NCBI RefSeq assembly: GCF_000986865.1 | Contig: NZ_LAVS01000006.1 | Span: forward strand, 1 to 64,000 | Origin: Rheinheimera mesophila | GTDB lineage: Bacteria > Pseudomonadota > Gammaproteobacteria > Enterobacterales > Alteromonadaceae | Direction: 5' to 3' | Length of the DNA stretch: 64,000 nt | Shown: one piece after another, positions 54,025-62,986 of the stretch | Numbering within the stretch: position 1 is the stretch's first letter | Layout: the number at the start of each line of letters is the position of its first letter | Notes under the pieces: model-generated | The model's database searches: none | What the model was told of the DNA's origin: nothing | Seen by the model: only the letters and a program-made list of their open reading frames with translations | Translations under genes and position numbers: made by a program

Positions 54025-56217
54025 ATGGTGACGGTAAGGCAATCACATAGCGCCGAATACCACCCAGGCGGCACGCAGAGCTGGTTAAGCGCTTTAGGTT
54101 TACCTGACGCCAAAATTACCGCGCTACTGGATGCTGAGCTCTGGTTGCATCAGCAGAATCTGACCGATCAGGAGCCCGAAGTACAAACGGGCTGGGAGAT
54201 GGTCGAAATTCTGGCTGATTTGCGTATGGACAAAGATGCCTTAACTGCTGCGTTATTATTCCCATTGGTTGACGCCAAACTGATAGAACTGGAACAAGTA
54301 GAAACGAAGTTTTGTTCTGCCGTATTGGCGATGCTCAATGCTGTGCGCCAAATGGAGGCCATTCGGTCTATTCCGGTGGGACCCAACCAAAGCACGAATC
54401 CACAACAAGCCGATAACCTGCGCCGTATGTTATTGGCCATGGTGGAAGATGTGCGCGCTGTGGTGTTAAAACTGGCGGCACAAATTTGTTATCTGCGCAG
54501 CGTAAAAAACGCCGATGAAGAAACCAGGGTATTAGCGGCCAAAGAAACCAACGCTATTTTTGGCCCACTGGCCAACCGTTTGGGTATTGGCCAGATCAAA
54601 TGGGAGCTGGAAGATTTAGCTTTCCGTTACCTGCATCCACAAACCTATAAACAAATTGCCAGTCTGCTGGAAGAAAAACGCTTAGACCGCGAACAGTATA
54701 TGCAGGATTTTGTCGCTTCAGTGCGGCAAAAAATGCAGGACGCTGGTATTGAAGTGGAAGTCTACGGCCGGCCTAAACATATTTTCAGTATCTGGAAAAA
54801 GATGCAAAAAAAGCAGTTGGCTTTTGATCAACTGTACGACATTCGCGCCGTGCGGATTGTTACCACCAAGGTACAGGACTGTTATGCTGCTTTGGGTATA
54901 GTGCATACCTCCTGGCGGCATCTGCCAAAAGAATTCGATGACTATATAGCCACACCCAAACAAAATGGCTATCAGTCGATTCATACCGTGGTGCTTGGCC
55001 CGGCGGGCCGCCCTGTCGAAATTCAAATCCGTACTCATCAGATGCATGACGATGCTGAACTGGGTGTGGCGGCGCACTGGCGTTATAAAGAAGGTACTGG
55101 CCATCCGGGTAAAGAGGGCCAGTTGGACGAAAAAATTGGCTGGTTGCGTAAACTGCTAGCCTGGCAGGAAGAGCTGGTGGACGGCTCGGATTTAGCTGAA
55201 GAGCTAAAAAATCAGGTCACCGAAGACAGGGTGTATGTGTTTACGCCAAAAGGCGATATTGTCGATTTGCCGCTCGGTTCTACGCCGCTGGATTTTGCCT
55301 ATTACATTCACTCCAACGTCGGCCATCGCTGCATAGGTGCCAAGATTTCCGGCCGTATCGTGCCTTTTACCTACCAACTGAAAACTGGCGATCAAATTGA
55401 AATATTAACGGGCCGCGAACCGAACCCGAGTCGCGATTGGCTCAACCCAAACTCAGGCTATTTAAAATCCAGCCGTGCCCGTTCCAAAGTGCAGTACTGG
55501 TTCCGTCTGCAGGACAGAGATAAAAATATAGCGGCGGGCAAAGAGCTACTGGATACCGAACTGAACCGGCTGAATCTCACCATCGACAGCATTCCCAAAG
55601 TGCTGGCGCGTTTTAATGTCAACAGTATGGAAGAGTTACTGGCCGGTATTGGTGGCGGCGAAATTAAAGTCACCCAAGTGGTGCATTATGTGCAAAGTCA
55701 GTCGGGCAAATTGCAGCAGCCTGAGATCGACCCGCGCCTGATCAGCAAACCTATGTCGGCCCAGCCGAAAAGCCATGTGGTGGTGCAGGGTGTAGGTAAC
55801 TTATTAACTCATATGGCCGGTTGCTGCCAGCCTTTGCCGGGCGATGCCATTGTCGGTTACATCACCCAGGGCCGGGGTATAGCAGTGCACCGTGACGACT
55901 GTGAGCAGTTTAAAGTGCTGCAGGAAGCCCATCGTGAGCGGGTGGTGGAAGCGACTTGGGGCGATAAATACGCCTCAGGTTATGAAGTCACTATTCGTAT
56001 TGTGGCGCACGACCGCAATGGTTTACTACGCGATATCACCAGTATTCTGGCCAATGAAAAAGCCAACGTGCTGCGGATGAGTAGTAACTCGGATATTTCG
56101 CAGCAAACCGCTACCATCATTATGACAATGGAGCTGTATAACCTGGATTCACTGAATAAACTGCTGACCAAAGTCAGCCAGATTGACGATGTGATCGAAG
56201 CGAAACGCTTTCACTGA
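54025..56217 (+). CDS. relA: (p)ppGpp synthetase RelA
   Basis: This 730-residue protein (E. coli 744) has a degenerate hydrolase-like N-terminal domain. The synthetase domain shows YGRPKHIFSIWKKM, YDIRAVRI and EFDDYIATPKQNGYQSIHT. TGS (VFTPKGDIVDLPLGSTPLDFAY), zinc-finger/helical (GCCQPLPGD) and C-terminal ACT domains follow. The HD hydrolase residues are missing, as expected for RelA rather than SpoT. It makes ppGpp on stalled ribosomes. A strong terminator follows. Confidence 0.97.
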   Translation: MVTVRQSHSAEYHPGGTQSWLSALGLPDAKITALLDAELWLHQQNLTDQEPEVQTGWEMVEILADLRMDKDALTAALLFPLVDAKLIELEQVETKFCSAVLAMLNAVRQMEAIRSIPVGPNQSTNPQQADNLRRMLLAMVEDVRAVVLKLAAQICYLRSVKNADEETRVLAAKETNAIFGPLANRLGIGQIKWELEDLAFRYLHPQTYKQIASLLEEKRLDREQYMQDFVASVRQKMQDAGIEVEVYGRPKHIFSIWKKMQKKQLAFDQLYDIRAVRIVTTKVQDCYAALGIVHTSWRHLPKEFDDYIATPKQNGYQSIHTVVLGPAGRPVEIQIRTHQMHDDAELGVAAHWRYKEGTGHPGKEGQLDEKIGWLRKLLAWQEELVDGSDLAEELKNQVTEDRVYVFTPKGDIVDLPLGSTPLDFAYYIHSNVGHRCIGAKISGRIVPFTYQLKTGDQIEILTGREPNPSRDWLNPNSGYLKSSRARSKVQYWFRLQDRDKNIAAGKELLDTELNRLNLTIDSIPKVLARFNVNSMEELLAGIGGGEIKVTQVVHYVQSQSGKLQQPEIDPRLISKPMSAQPKSHVVVQGVGNLLTHMAGCCQPLPGDAIVGYITQGRGIAVHRDDCEQFKVLQEAHRERVVEATWGDKYASGYEVTIRIVAHDRNGLLRDITSILANEKANVLRMSSNSDISQQTATIIMTMELYNLDSLNKLLTKVSQIDDVIEAKRFH

Positions 56218-56245
56218 TTTTAAATTCAATATGTTTTATTAAATA

Positions 56246-56277
56246 ACGCCGGAGCCCCGAGCTCCGGCGTCTTTTCT
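56246..56277 (+). terminator. terminator after relA
   Basis: ACGCCGGAGC and GCTCCGGCGT form a perfect 10-bp hairpin with a 5-nt loop followed by CTTTTCT. It lies just before mazG, so mazG may depend on read-through or its own promoter. Confidence 0.88.
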
Positions 56278-56289
56278 ACAGGATTTACC

Positions 56290-57072
56290 GTGTCACAACC
56301 ACTGCAACAACTATTGGCCATTATGGCCAGACTACGCGACCCACAAAACGGCTGCCCCTGGGATAAAGAACAGACGTACCAGACCATAGTGCCTTATACG
56401 CTGGAAGAGGCTTATGAAGTGGCCGATGCGATAGCCCGCGAAGATTATGCCGAGCTGAAAGACGAGCTGGGCGACTTGTTATTTCAGGTGGTGTTTTACG
56501 CTCAAATTGCCAAAGAAGAAGGCCGTTTTGACTTTGACGACTGCGCTGCCGCCATTAACGACAAACTGATCCGCCGTCACCCTCATGTGTTTGCCGATAT
56601 GAATTTAGCCAGCAGCAAAGCCGTGCTGCAAAACTGGGAAGCGATCAAAACTACAGAGCGTACCGCCTCTGGTAAAACCTCAGTTTTGGATAATATTCCG
56701 CTGGCGATGCCGGCCTTAAGCCGTGCCTACAAACTGCAAAAACGTTGTGCACAAGTGGGTTTTGACTGGCCTGATGTACAAGGCGCCTGGGATAAAGTGC
56801 AGGAAGAAATTCAGGAAGTGGCAGAACTACCTGCTGGCGCTGCTGAACTGGAAGAGGAACTCGGCGATTTAATGTTTGCGCTGGTGAATGTAGTGCGTAA
56901 ACAAGGTTTTGACCCGGAAAAAGTCATGCGCCAGGCCAATCAAAAGTTTGAACGGCGTTTTCGTCAGGTAGAGCAGGCGTTAATACAACAAGGTTCTAGC
57001 CCAGCGCAAAGTACACTGGATCAGATGGAACTGTTGTGGTTAGAGGTAAAAAGGCAGGAAAAACAAAGCTAA
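56290..57072 (+). CDS. mazG: nucleoside triphosphate pyrophosphohydrolase MazG
   Basis: This 260-residue protein has two MazG repeats: the first with RDPQNGCPWDKEQTYQTIVPYTLEEAYEVADAI and ELGDLLFQVVFYAQ, the second with EELGDLMFALVNVVRK. The ExxE...ExxD metal motifs are visible in both. It hydrolyses NTPs and modulates the stringent response in E. coli, where it also follows relA. The GTG start lies 13 nt after the relA terminator. The pyrG gene found downstream in many relatives is absent here. Confidence 0.96.
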   Translation: MSQPLQQLLAIMARLRDPQNGCPWDKEQTYQTIVPYTLEEAYEVADAIAREDYAELKDELGDLLFQVVFYAQIAKEEGRFDFDDCAAAINDKLIRRHPHVFADMNLASSKAVLQNWEAIKTTERTASGKTSVLDNIPLAMPALSRAYKLQKRCAQVGFDWPDVQGAWDKVQEEIQEVAELPAGAAELEEELGDLMFALVNVVRKQGFDPEKVMRQANQKFERRFRQVEQALIQQGSSPAQSTLDQMELLWLEVKRQEKQS

Positions 57073-57170
57073 AGGTAAAAATTAACAGCGAAAAGGCGCC
57101 CGAGACTTGACTGGTTTTTAATTTGTCTAATACTCTGGTTTGGAATAACTAAAATACTAAAGCCAGATCA

Positions 57171-57503
57171 ATGACTAAGATAACCCCCATTTTACTTTGC
57201 TGCTTCAGCCTGCTTGTTTTAAGTTCCTGTGCAGAAGACTACAGCGCCAGAATTAAAGCCCCGGAACTGACCGTGGTGAACTCTACTGGCGAAACCATAG
57301 ACCGTATTGTTGAACGTTCCTGTGAGGCTAATGATGATAGTAATGACAGAGTGCTGGCTCGCGATCTGAAAACAGGCCGCAGCCTGGTGATCCCGCTGGC
57401 GGTGACCTGCAGTAATCTGGAAGCCTTTAATAAAGAAGGACGTGTTGTTGGCCGTCAGGCTGAAGTGTCCACCCCCCCTGATCTGTATTGGCAAATCTAC
57501 TGA
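57171..57503 (+). CDS. small lipoprotein of unknown function
   Basis: This 110-residue protein has a signal sequence ending in the lipobox LSSC (Cys20), followed by about 90 residues with no family I recognise. The conserved-looking pieces are APELTVVNSTGETIDRIVERSCE and VIPLAVTCSNLEAFN. Two further cysteines could form a disulfide. It ends just before the next lipoprotein gene, with which it probably forms a unit. Confidence 0.7.
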   Translation: MTKITPILLCCFSLLVLSSCAEDYSARIKAPELTVVNSTGETIDRIVERSCEANDDSNDRVLARDLKTGRSLVIPLAVTCSNLEAFNKEGRVVGRQAEVSTPPDLYWQIY

Positions 57504-57553
57504 TCCGGCCCCCGAATGAATCCTCCATGCAAAAACAAAAAAGGAATAGAGGT

Positions 57554-58459
57554 ATGAAGAATCTGTTGAAATTATTGAGCCTGACCGGCTTTGCTGTAGT
57601 GATGACCGGCTGTAGTTCTTATGACTATTATCAGGTGGAATCGAATTTCAAAATGAGCGCAGCCTCAGACCGGTTGCCCGCTACGATCACCAAAGGTCAG
57701 GGTTTTGAAGCAAACTTCCCGCGTATCGCCACTATTGCAGTAAAAGCGCCGGATTTTTGTGTCAGCGAATCCCAGTCTCAGCGCACTGGTACAGCCCGTG
57801 CTGAAACCAATGTAATGCAAACCACTTGTGGCGTGGAAATGGCGCAAATTGAAAGCTCGTTGGCTAAAGCAGGTTTTGGCGTGATTAGCTGGAAAGTACT
57901 GCAAAACGAAATGACCGTATCGACCTCTCATCTGGAAGCGGCAAAAAAGCTTAAAGCCGACGCTATGTTTCAGATCAACTCACTGGAACGAGGTGTGACT
58001 CAGGCCGGTCAGGATGCCCGCTGGGATAGACGTTTTTACAACACCTCGGGTGGCGGCAAAGTTCCTACAGCGGTCGACAGTTATATGGCTAACTTACTGG
58101 ATAGTTATGCCAAGCAAAATGAACAAGCCATGATAGCGGGCATCGAAGTACTCAGTGCCAGCATCAATGCCAGTGTCACTCTGGTGGAAAACGGCCGTGC
58201 TATCTGGTTCTACGAGTGGAACAATGTGCAGTCACAGGAAGATGCGGATCAAATAGTAGCTAATACTTATGTGTACTGCATCGATGGTTACTGCCAGCCT
58301 TATACGCCACAAGAATACGCGACTTATAACGACCAACTGGTACAAGGCACCAGCGATGCGGTGTCTATAGGTGCTAAAGCAGCAGATCGCCGCCGTGCTG
58401 TACACGATAAGCTGATGAAGCAGGTAGTGGAAGATATGGTGGGGCGTTTTACTTTGTAA
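57554..58459 (+). CDS. lipoprotein of unknown function
   Basis: This 301-residue protein has the lipobox MTGC (Cys19) after a typical signal sequence. The mature part has GFEANFPRIATIAVKAPDFC and AAKKLKADAMFQINSLER, then SASINASVTLVENGRAIWFYEW. The alternation of a LpoB/CsgG-like 'SLAKAGF..ADAMFQI..' pattern with a late lipoprotein-type beta-sheet suggests a fold related to CsgG/DUF799-type lipoproteins, but this is weak. ATG 57554 has AAGGAA 8 nt upstream. It follows the small lipoprotein by 50 nt and is closed by a terminator. Confidence 0.68.
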   Translation: MKNLLKLLSLTGFAVVMTGCSSYDYYQVESNFKMSAASDRLPATITKGQGFEANFPRIATIAVKAPDFCVSESQSQRTGTARAETNVMQTTCGVEMAQIESSLAKAGFGVISWKVLQNEMTVSTSHLEAAKKLKADAMFQINSLERGVTQAGQDARWDRRFYNTSGGGKVPTAVDSYMANLLDSYAKQNEQAMIAGIEVLSASINASVTLVENGRAIWFYEWNNVQSQEDADQIVANTYVYCIDGYCQPYTPQEYATYNDQLVQGTSDAVSIGAKAADRRRAVHDKLMKQVVEDMVGRFTL

Positions 58460-58490
58460 TTTTGTTATTGCTTACTGCTGAATCAAACAG

Positions 58491-58518
58491 GGCCGCTTTT
58501 ATTAGCGGCTTTGTTTTT
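58491..58518 (+). terminator. terminator after the lipoprotein gene
   Basis: GCCGC and GCGGC with an 8-nt AT-rich loop are followed by TTTGTTTTT, 30 nt after the stop codon. Confidence 0.78.
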
Positions 58519-58563
58519 GGTCGGGTTCGGTTAGGTTAAAAGCGTTTCGCCGCTGGCGAGATA

Positions 58564-58870
58564 CTTTCTTTTGCTTCGCCAAAAGAAAGCTATCCAAAGC
58601 AAGAAAGTGCAGGAAGCACTTTCTAACAGCCGAAGGCTGGCCCGCAGGGTGAATTGCAGGGATGCAATTCATAAAAGGCGACCCCAGGTCGCAGCGACAA
58701 CGCTTGCGTTGAACAGCTTTAGCTGGCCCCGAAGGGGTACGAACGCAGTGAGTATAAAGCCCGGCCCAAAATCGTGCGTCCAAGGCGGCTGGGCAACTCG
58801 CTCGTCGCTACCGCTCCTCACTCAAACACTCCCAGCCTTAAAACCTTGGACACCCAATTTTGTCCGGCTC
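58564..58870. repeat. array of eight or more consecutive small palindromes
   Basis: This gene-free region is made almost entirely of adjacent inverted repeats. They are CTTTCTTTTG/CAAAAGAAAG (58564-58589), GAAAGTGC/GCACTTTC (58603-58623), AGCC/GGCT (58629-58639), GAATTGCA/TGCAATTC (58651-58670), GCGACC/GGTCGC (58678-58692), CAACGC/GCGTTG (58698-58711), CAGC/GCTG (58714-58725) and CCCC/GGGG (58727-58737). A large one pairs GTCCAAGG and GGCTGGG with CCCAGCC and CCTTGGAC (58778-58851). Loops are often GNA-like. A short open frame crossing it lacks a ribosome binding site. From 58871 to 59013 I see nothing else. Confidence 0.75.
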
Positions 58871-59013
58871 GCGCCCTAATGGGGATTTGGTGCCAATAGT
58901 TGAAATTGATTTTTCTATGATCGATAACAAAGAGCAAAAAGCGGCAATGACAAACGCAGCAAGGCCTGACTCTGAGGGCTAAACCTTAAGCGATAATTCA
59001 GGAACACTTTTAA

Positions 59014-59886
59014 TTAGTTGGGTGCCCGAAAGTAGCCTACAGATTTGTCGATTTTAGTATCCGCAAAGCCATTTTTCTGTAACACAGCTTGAAGCATATC
59101 TACGCTGTTGGGATTAGCAGGCCCGAGCATAACACCATGTAGCGCCATTAAGTTTTTGAATTTTAAACGTAATGGAAAGCGTGGTGATAATTTGCCTTGG
59201 CTCTCCAAAAAAAGCACCTGCTGCTCTATTACTTCGCCCCACCTCTCGCCACGCAACTTGTTTGGCCGATATCCTGCTTCGCTTGTGTCCGAAAAGATAA
59301 CGCACCGAACTTCATCTTCTTCTTTGTAAAACGCAGACTTATAACAAGCGCTGAGTCCATTCAATCGATTGACGAACTTTATGAAATTGATATCAGTTAC
59401 ATCCATTTCTTTAATAGATTTTAGCAACTTACCGTCATCGTGATGCTTTAAAGCTTCTTCTAATCTGGCTTTAAATACCTGCTCGTTGTATATGACATCA
59501 ACCGCCTCAAACACAGGGGTTCCAAATACAGAATCGTTAAGTATGTGGACATTGCTGTCACACTGACTAGATGCATAGTTACAGGCTTTCAGTACATCGA
59601 GATCCAGCTCAAGCATTACACCTTTTCCCATATCACCATAGCCGCGCCATTGGCTTAGAGCGTCAGGTTTGCGCGAAAGCGATAAAACAAAAAATTCATG
59701 GGTGTTATCAATCCCGTGATATGGAATACCAGCTAACTTCTGGAAAAAATCAGGAAAAACATCTCTTTTCGCCAATATAATTTCATTCGGGTCGTTGGCA
59801 AGCGATACATTACTGCAATGTATAGATGCACTTTCAATAATCTTTAACAAGCTCGCCATAGAGCAGTAGTGGTAAAGCATGGTCAT
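59014..59886 (-). CDS. DUF2971 family protein, accessory
   Basis: This 290-residue cytoplasmic protein has LYHYCSMASLLKIIES, SLANDPNEI, FFVLSLSRKPDALSQWRGYGDMGKGVMLELD and DEVRCVIF, the pattern of DUF2971. The family has no established biochemical function and is often found in variable genome islands. It lies in AT-richer DNA between two palindrome-rich repeats and has no operon partner, which suggests recent acquisition. Neither the ATG at 59886 nor the one at 59880 has a clear ribosome binding site. Confidence 0.8.
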   Translation of the reverse strand: MTMLYHYCSMASLLKIIESASIHCSNVSLANDPNEIILAKRDVFPDFFQKLAGIPYHGIDNTHEFFVLSLSRKPDALSQWRGYGDMGKGVMLELDLDVLKACNYASSQCDSNVHILNDSVFGTPVFEAVDVIYNEQVFKARLEEALKHHDDGKLLKSIKEMDVTDINFIKFVNRLNGLSACYKSAFYKEEDEVRCVIFSDTSEAGYRPNKLRGERWGEVIEQQVLFLESQGKLSPRFPLRLKFKNLMALHGVMLGPANPNSVDMLQAVLQKNGFADTKIDKSVGYFRAPN

Positions 59887-60211
59887 ATTGAACCCATTAC
59901 TAATGAAATTAATCCCTTTTCATACAATTTTACTATGGCTCACCTATGTGAACAGTCGCATTGTTAAAATCAATTAGAGTTTAATGACCAAATACTTTTT
60001 ATCACATTATTTAATTCAAAAAATAGATAAGCAAGTTAGTCTGCCTTGCGATTCTGCCTGTTTGTGAAACCCTCAACATTTTCGAGAGCTTCGGCTGAAT
60101 TATTCGCAGCAACGTGCGCTTTCGGTGAATACCAGTGATTCAGCAAGAGCCAGCCCCTTCGTCAGCTATTGGTATAGAGTGACGAAACTAACAAACTACG
60201 AAACAGTCGGA

Positions 60212-60296
60212 CAACTACGTTAGCAGACCCTGTCCAGCAGGGATGCTGGACAGGAGCCTACACGGACGTATCTACGGCGTGTCTGCGTTGTAGTTG
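60212..60296. repeat. nested palindromic repeat upstream of folE
   Basis: An outer pair CAACTACG..GCAGAC / GTCTGCG..GTAGTTG (60212-60228 and 60281-60296) encloses a 12-bp-arm hairpin CCTGTCCAGCA / TGCTGGACAGG (60229-60254). A second hairpin ACACG / CGTGT (60260-60282) follows, so the segment can fold into a three-way junction. It looks like a dispersed repeat rather than a gene. The rest of the 557-nt gap (59887-60443) is AT-rich near the DUF2971 gene and shows no gene or certain promoter. Confidence 0.65.
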
Positions 60297-60443
60297 ACCG
60301 CGCCTTTTGAGCCGAAGCCGTGGATCACTTACAGCAATTGCACCAAAGCCAGCCAGCTATAACAACCTATCCACCAAACTAAACCACTTCTCTGTGGTCT
60401 GCGTATAACATGCACTATCTGACAACAAGCAGCGAGAGCTTTT

Positions 60444-61088
60444 ATGTTAACTGAATCCGCTTTAGTGGTGCGCAGCGCTCTGGAGGCTGCTGGTCTAGAA
60501 ACTCCTATGCTAGACAATGGTTTGTCCAATGAGCAGAAAAAACAGCGTTTAACTGAACTGATGACGCAAGTGGTACATACCCTCGGTTTAGATTTAACCG
60601 ATGATAGTCTGGCGGAAACTCCGGCCCGTATCGCGAAGATGTATGTCGATGAAGTGTTTTCCGGCTTGGATTACCGTACTTTTCCAAAAATTTCGATGAT
60701 CGACAACAAAATGCGTGCTGAAGAAATGGTGAAGGTACAAAACATTAGTTTTACCAGTACCTGCGAGCACCATTTTGTCACTATAGATGGCACTGCCACT
60801 GTGGCTTATATACCGGGCCAGAAGATTATTGGCTTGTCGAAACTCAACCGTATTGTGAAGTTTTTTGCCCAGCGGCCACAGGTGCAGGAGCGGTTAACTC
60901 AGCAAATTCAAGTGGCTTTACAAGCCTTGCTGGGGGTGAAGGATGTGGCGGTGAGTATCGATGCTGTACATTATTGCGTGAAGTCCCGCGGCGTTATGGA
61001 TACCAGTTCCAGCACTAAAACTATGGCTTTGGGTGGTACTTTTAAAACGGACGCCGCGACACGTGCCGAGTTTTTGTCGAAGTTTTGA
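60444..61088 (+). CDS. folE: GTP cyclohydrolase I
   Basis: This 214-residue enzyme has the zinc-binding TSTCEHHFV, the active-site [23 protein letters not shown] and a second zinc Cys in HYCVKSRGV. It makes dihydroneopterin triphosphate for folate. The length and motifs fit the zinc-dependent FolE1 type (E. coli 222 aa). It is preceded by a long palindrome-containing gap and followed by a hairpin terminator. Confidence 0.96.
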   Translation: MLTESALVVRSALEAAGLETPMLDNGLSNEQKKQRLTELMTQVVHTLGLDLTDDSLAETPARIAKMYVDEVFSGLDYRTFPKISMIDNKMRAEEMVKVQNISFTSTCEHHFVTIDGTATVAYIPGQKIIGLSKLNRIVKFFAQRPQVQERLTQQIQVALQALLGVKDVAVSIDAVHYCVKSRGVMDTSSSTKTMALGGTFKTDAATRAEFLSKF

Positions 61089-61122
61089 ACCTCTATAGTG
61101 GCTGATAGGCAGCTTTCTCTCG

Positions 61123-61163
61123 CCCCAATCCTGTGGTAGTTCCCAAGGGTTGGGGATTTTTTT
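61123..61163 (+). terminator. terminator after folE
   Basis: CCCCAA and TTGGGG pair over a long loop, with extra CC/GG pairing inside, and are followed by ATTTTTTT. It lies 35 nt after the folE stop. Confidence 0.75.
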
Positions 61164-61266
61164 CACGGCCGCATAGCCCTGGTTCGTACCGCCTCGGTTT
61201 TTCACTGGCTGACTTGGCGGGCAACTGGCACACTGGCAAGCTGTCTTAGTCAGAGCGAGTAACCTT

Positions 61267-61671
61267 ATGTTAGCCGGTATTCATCATGTGGCGCTGATTT
61301 GCAGTGATTATCAGCGTTCCAAACACTTCTACACTGAAATTCTGGGTTTAAAAGTTCTGGCTGAACATTACAGGGCCGAACGTTTGTCTTACAAGCTCGA
61401 CTTGCAACTGCCTGATGGTAGCCAACTGGAGTTGTTTTCTTTCCCTAATCCACCACCTCGGCCAAGTGCGCCTGAAGCTCAGGGCTTACGCCATTTGGCG
61501 TTTCAGGTGCTGGATGTAGCGCAGATGGTGGCGCATTTAGAAGCCAGGGGTATTGAAGTCGAGCCGGTGCGGATTGACCCTTATACAAAGCGGGCTTATA
61601 CCTTTTTTAAAGACCCTGACGCGTTACCGTTGGAGTTGTATCAGATACTGCCAACCGAACTGAGGTACTAA
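61267..61671 (+). CDS. VOC family protein, YaeR/GloA2-like
   Basis: This 134-residue protein closely resembles E. coli YaeR: IHHVALICSDYQRSKHFYTEILG, DLQLPDGSQLELFSFPNPPPRPS, GLRHLAFQV and DPDALPLELYQ. The metal ligands His (first strand), His (LRHLAF) and Glu (LELY) are all visible. YaeR is a putative metal-dependent lyase/dioxygenase of unknown substrate. Its 3' end overlaps the convergent phosphatase gene by 65 nt. Confidence 0.88.
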   Translation: MLAGIHHVALICSDYQRSKHFYTEILGLKVLAEHYRAERLSYKLDLQLPDGSQLELFSFPNPPPRPSAPEAQGLRHLAFQVLDVAQMVAHLEARGIEVEPVRIDPYTKRAYTFFKDPDALPLELYQILPTELRY

Positions 61672-62749
61672 AATCAAAAGCGGGCGCCGCTTTAGGTTGA
61701 ACCGCCTGATAGTCAAAGCCTAAAACGGCGGCCATTGTTGCTGCCATCTGGCCTTGTTGCCAGCTTCCGTCTGTGCGGATTACACCTGCAGCCGGAATAC
61801 CTGGGCCCATCGCAGCAAGCCAGATATGCTCTGAACCAGCAATTTGTGGCACTGGTCCTTTGTAACCGGGGAGCGCGGTACTTTTGCCGTGCGAGCGCCA
61901 CTGTGCTGCTTCGCCCCGGCCGTGATCGGTACTGATCAGCAATGTGGTTTGATCACGGTAATAGGGGTCGTTTTGTAATTGCTGCCATAAGTCGGCAATA
62001 AACTGATCGCTGCGGTAAATAGCGGCCAGATACTGGTCATAGTGGCCTAAATGGGCAAAATCATCGGCTTCTCCCAGCGCTATATATAGCAATCTGGGTT
62101 TATGCAAACGCAGATGCTCCAGTGCAAATTCCTGAGTAAAGACATCCAGCCTGACATTGGCAAAAGGACTGGGTGTTTTCGCCTGCAACTGATTCAGATA
62201 GCGCTGCTTTTCACTGAGCTTGCCTTGTTCCGGCATAAAACCGGCATTGACCGTCAGGCCTGAACGTTGGGTATTTAAGATATAAGGAAACAGATCCCAG
62301 GAGCCAAAAGCCGCTATTTTCTGCCGCAATTGTGGCTGTTGGTTCAGCCATTCCAGCACTGTCACGTTCGGATTGGCTATTTTGTGATTGCTGTGAATGA
62401 CCGGGTCGGAAAAACCAGCCAGTAGCTCCTGATAACCTGGGTACGAAATCTGATAAGGGTTGCTGACGTTAATGGCCGATCCCAGAGTGCGGTTGCCAAC
62501 AGCAACCCCTTGCTGCAGCACAGTCTGATGTAAAAAGGGCATTAGCAGTTCAGGTCGACCGGGTTGAAAGGCCTTGATCAACGCGGGTGTTTTGACCCAC
62601 TGCGCTTGTTGATGAAGGCTTGGGTCTGCTCCGGTAAAGACTTCCTGCCAACGCACTCCGTCTATGCTGACGAGCACCACTTTAGGTTCAGCTTTCAGAC
62701 TAAGCGACACGAATAACAGCAGTGCCAGAATCCAGTTTTGTCTCATCAT
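61607..62749 (-). CDS. exported alkaline-phosphatase-superfamily hydrolase
   Basis: This 380-residue protein has a signal peptide (MMRQNWILALLLFVSLSLKAEP). Metal-binding pieces of the nucleotide pyrophosphatase/phosphodiesterase clan are VVLVSIDGVRW, ALGEADDFAHLGHYDQYL, LLISTDHGRG and a C-terminal SEHIWLAAMGPGI. The metal-binding Asp/His residues appear intact. The nucleophile is likely in TLGSAINVSNPYQISYPGY, where Thr or Ser is possible. The protein should act in the periplasm on phosphate or sulfate esters. The last ~22 codons run antisense to the VOC gene, so the natural stop may have been lost or moved. The N-terminal Met choice (first or second) is unimportant. Confidence 0.83.
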   Translation of the reverse strand: MMRQNWILALLLFVSLSLKAEPKVVLVSIDGVRWQEVFTGADPSLHQQAQWVKTPALIKAFQPGRPELLMPFLHQTVLQQGVAVGNRTLGSAINVSNPYQISYPGYQELLAGFSDPVIHSNHKIANPNVTVLEWLNQQPQLRQKIAAFGSWDLFPYILNTQRSGLTVNAGFMPEQGKLSEKQRYLNQLQAKTPSPFANVRLDVFTQEFALEHLRLHKPRLLYIALGEADDFAHLGHYDQYLAAIYRSDQFIADLWQQLQNDPYYRDQTTLLISTDHGRGEAAQWRSHGKSTALPGYKGPVPQIAGSEHIWLAAMGPGIPAAGVIRTDGSWQQGQMAATMAAVLGFDYQAVQPKAAPAFDFSTSVRLAVSDTTPTVTRQGL

Positions 62750-62986
62750 AGTGCCCCAACAGCGGTGGATTGGAGCCGATCCTGCCAGCAGAACATGACA
62801 ACAAAGCTGAAAACTGATGGCAATTCGGTGACAGGCTGTATAGCAAAGATAAAAAAGCTTGCGTTGATGGTGTTCTGCGCTGAAGATAGTTACTAAAAAT
62901 AGCCGTCTGGATGTATACCCGTCGCCCTCTCAATTGCTGGGGTAGACAGATCCGGCGATAAAATAATAATCCCAAGGTGCGTGTGT

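Noticed and set aside
58571-58879. Open frame of 102 codons in the palindrome array
   Set aside because: It follows hairpin units, lacks a ribosome site, and its low-complexity product matches no family known to me.
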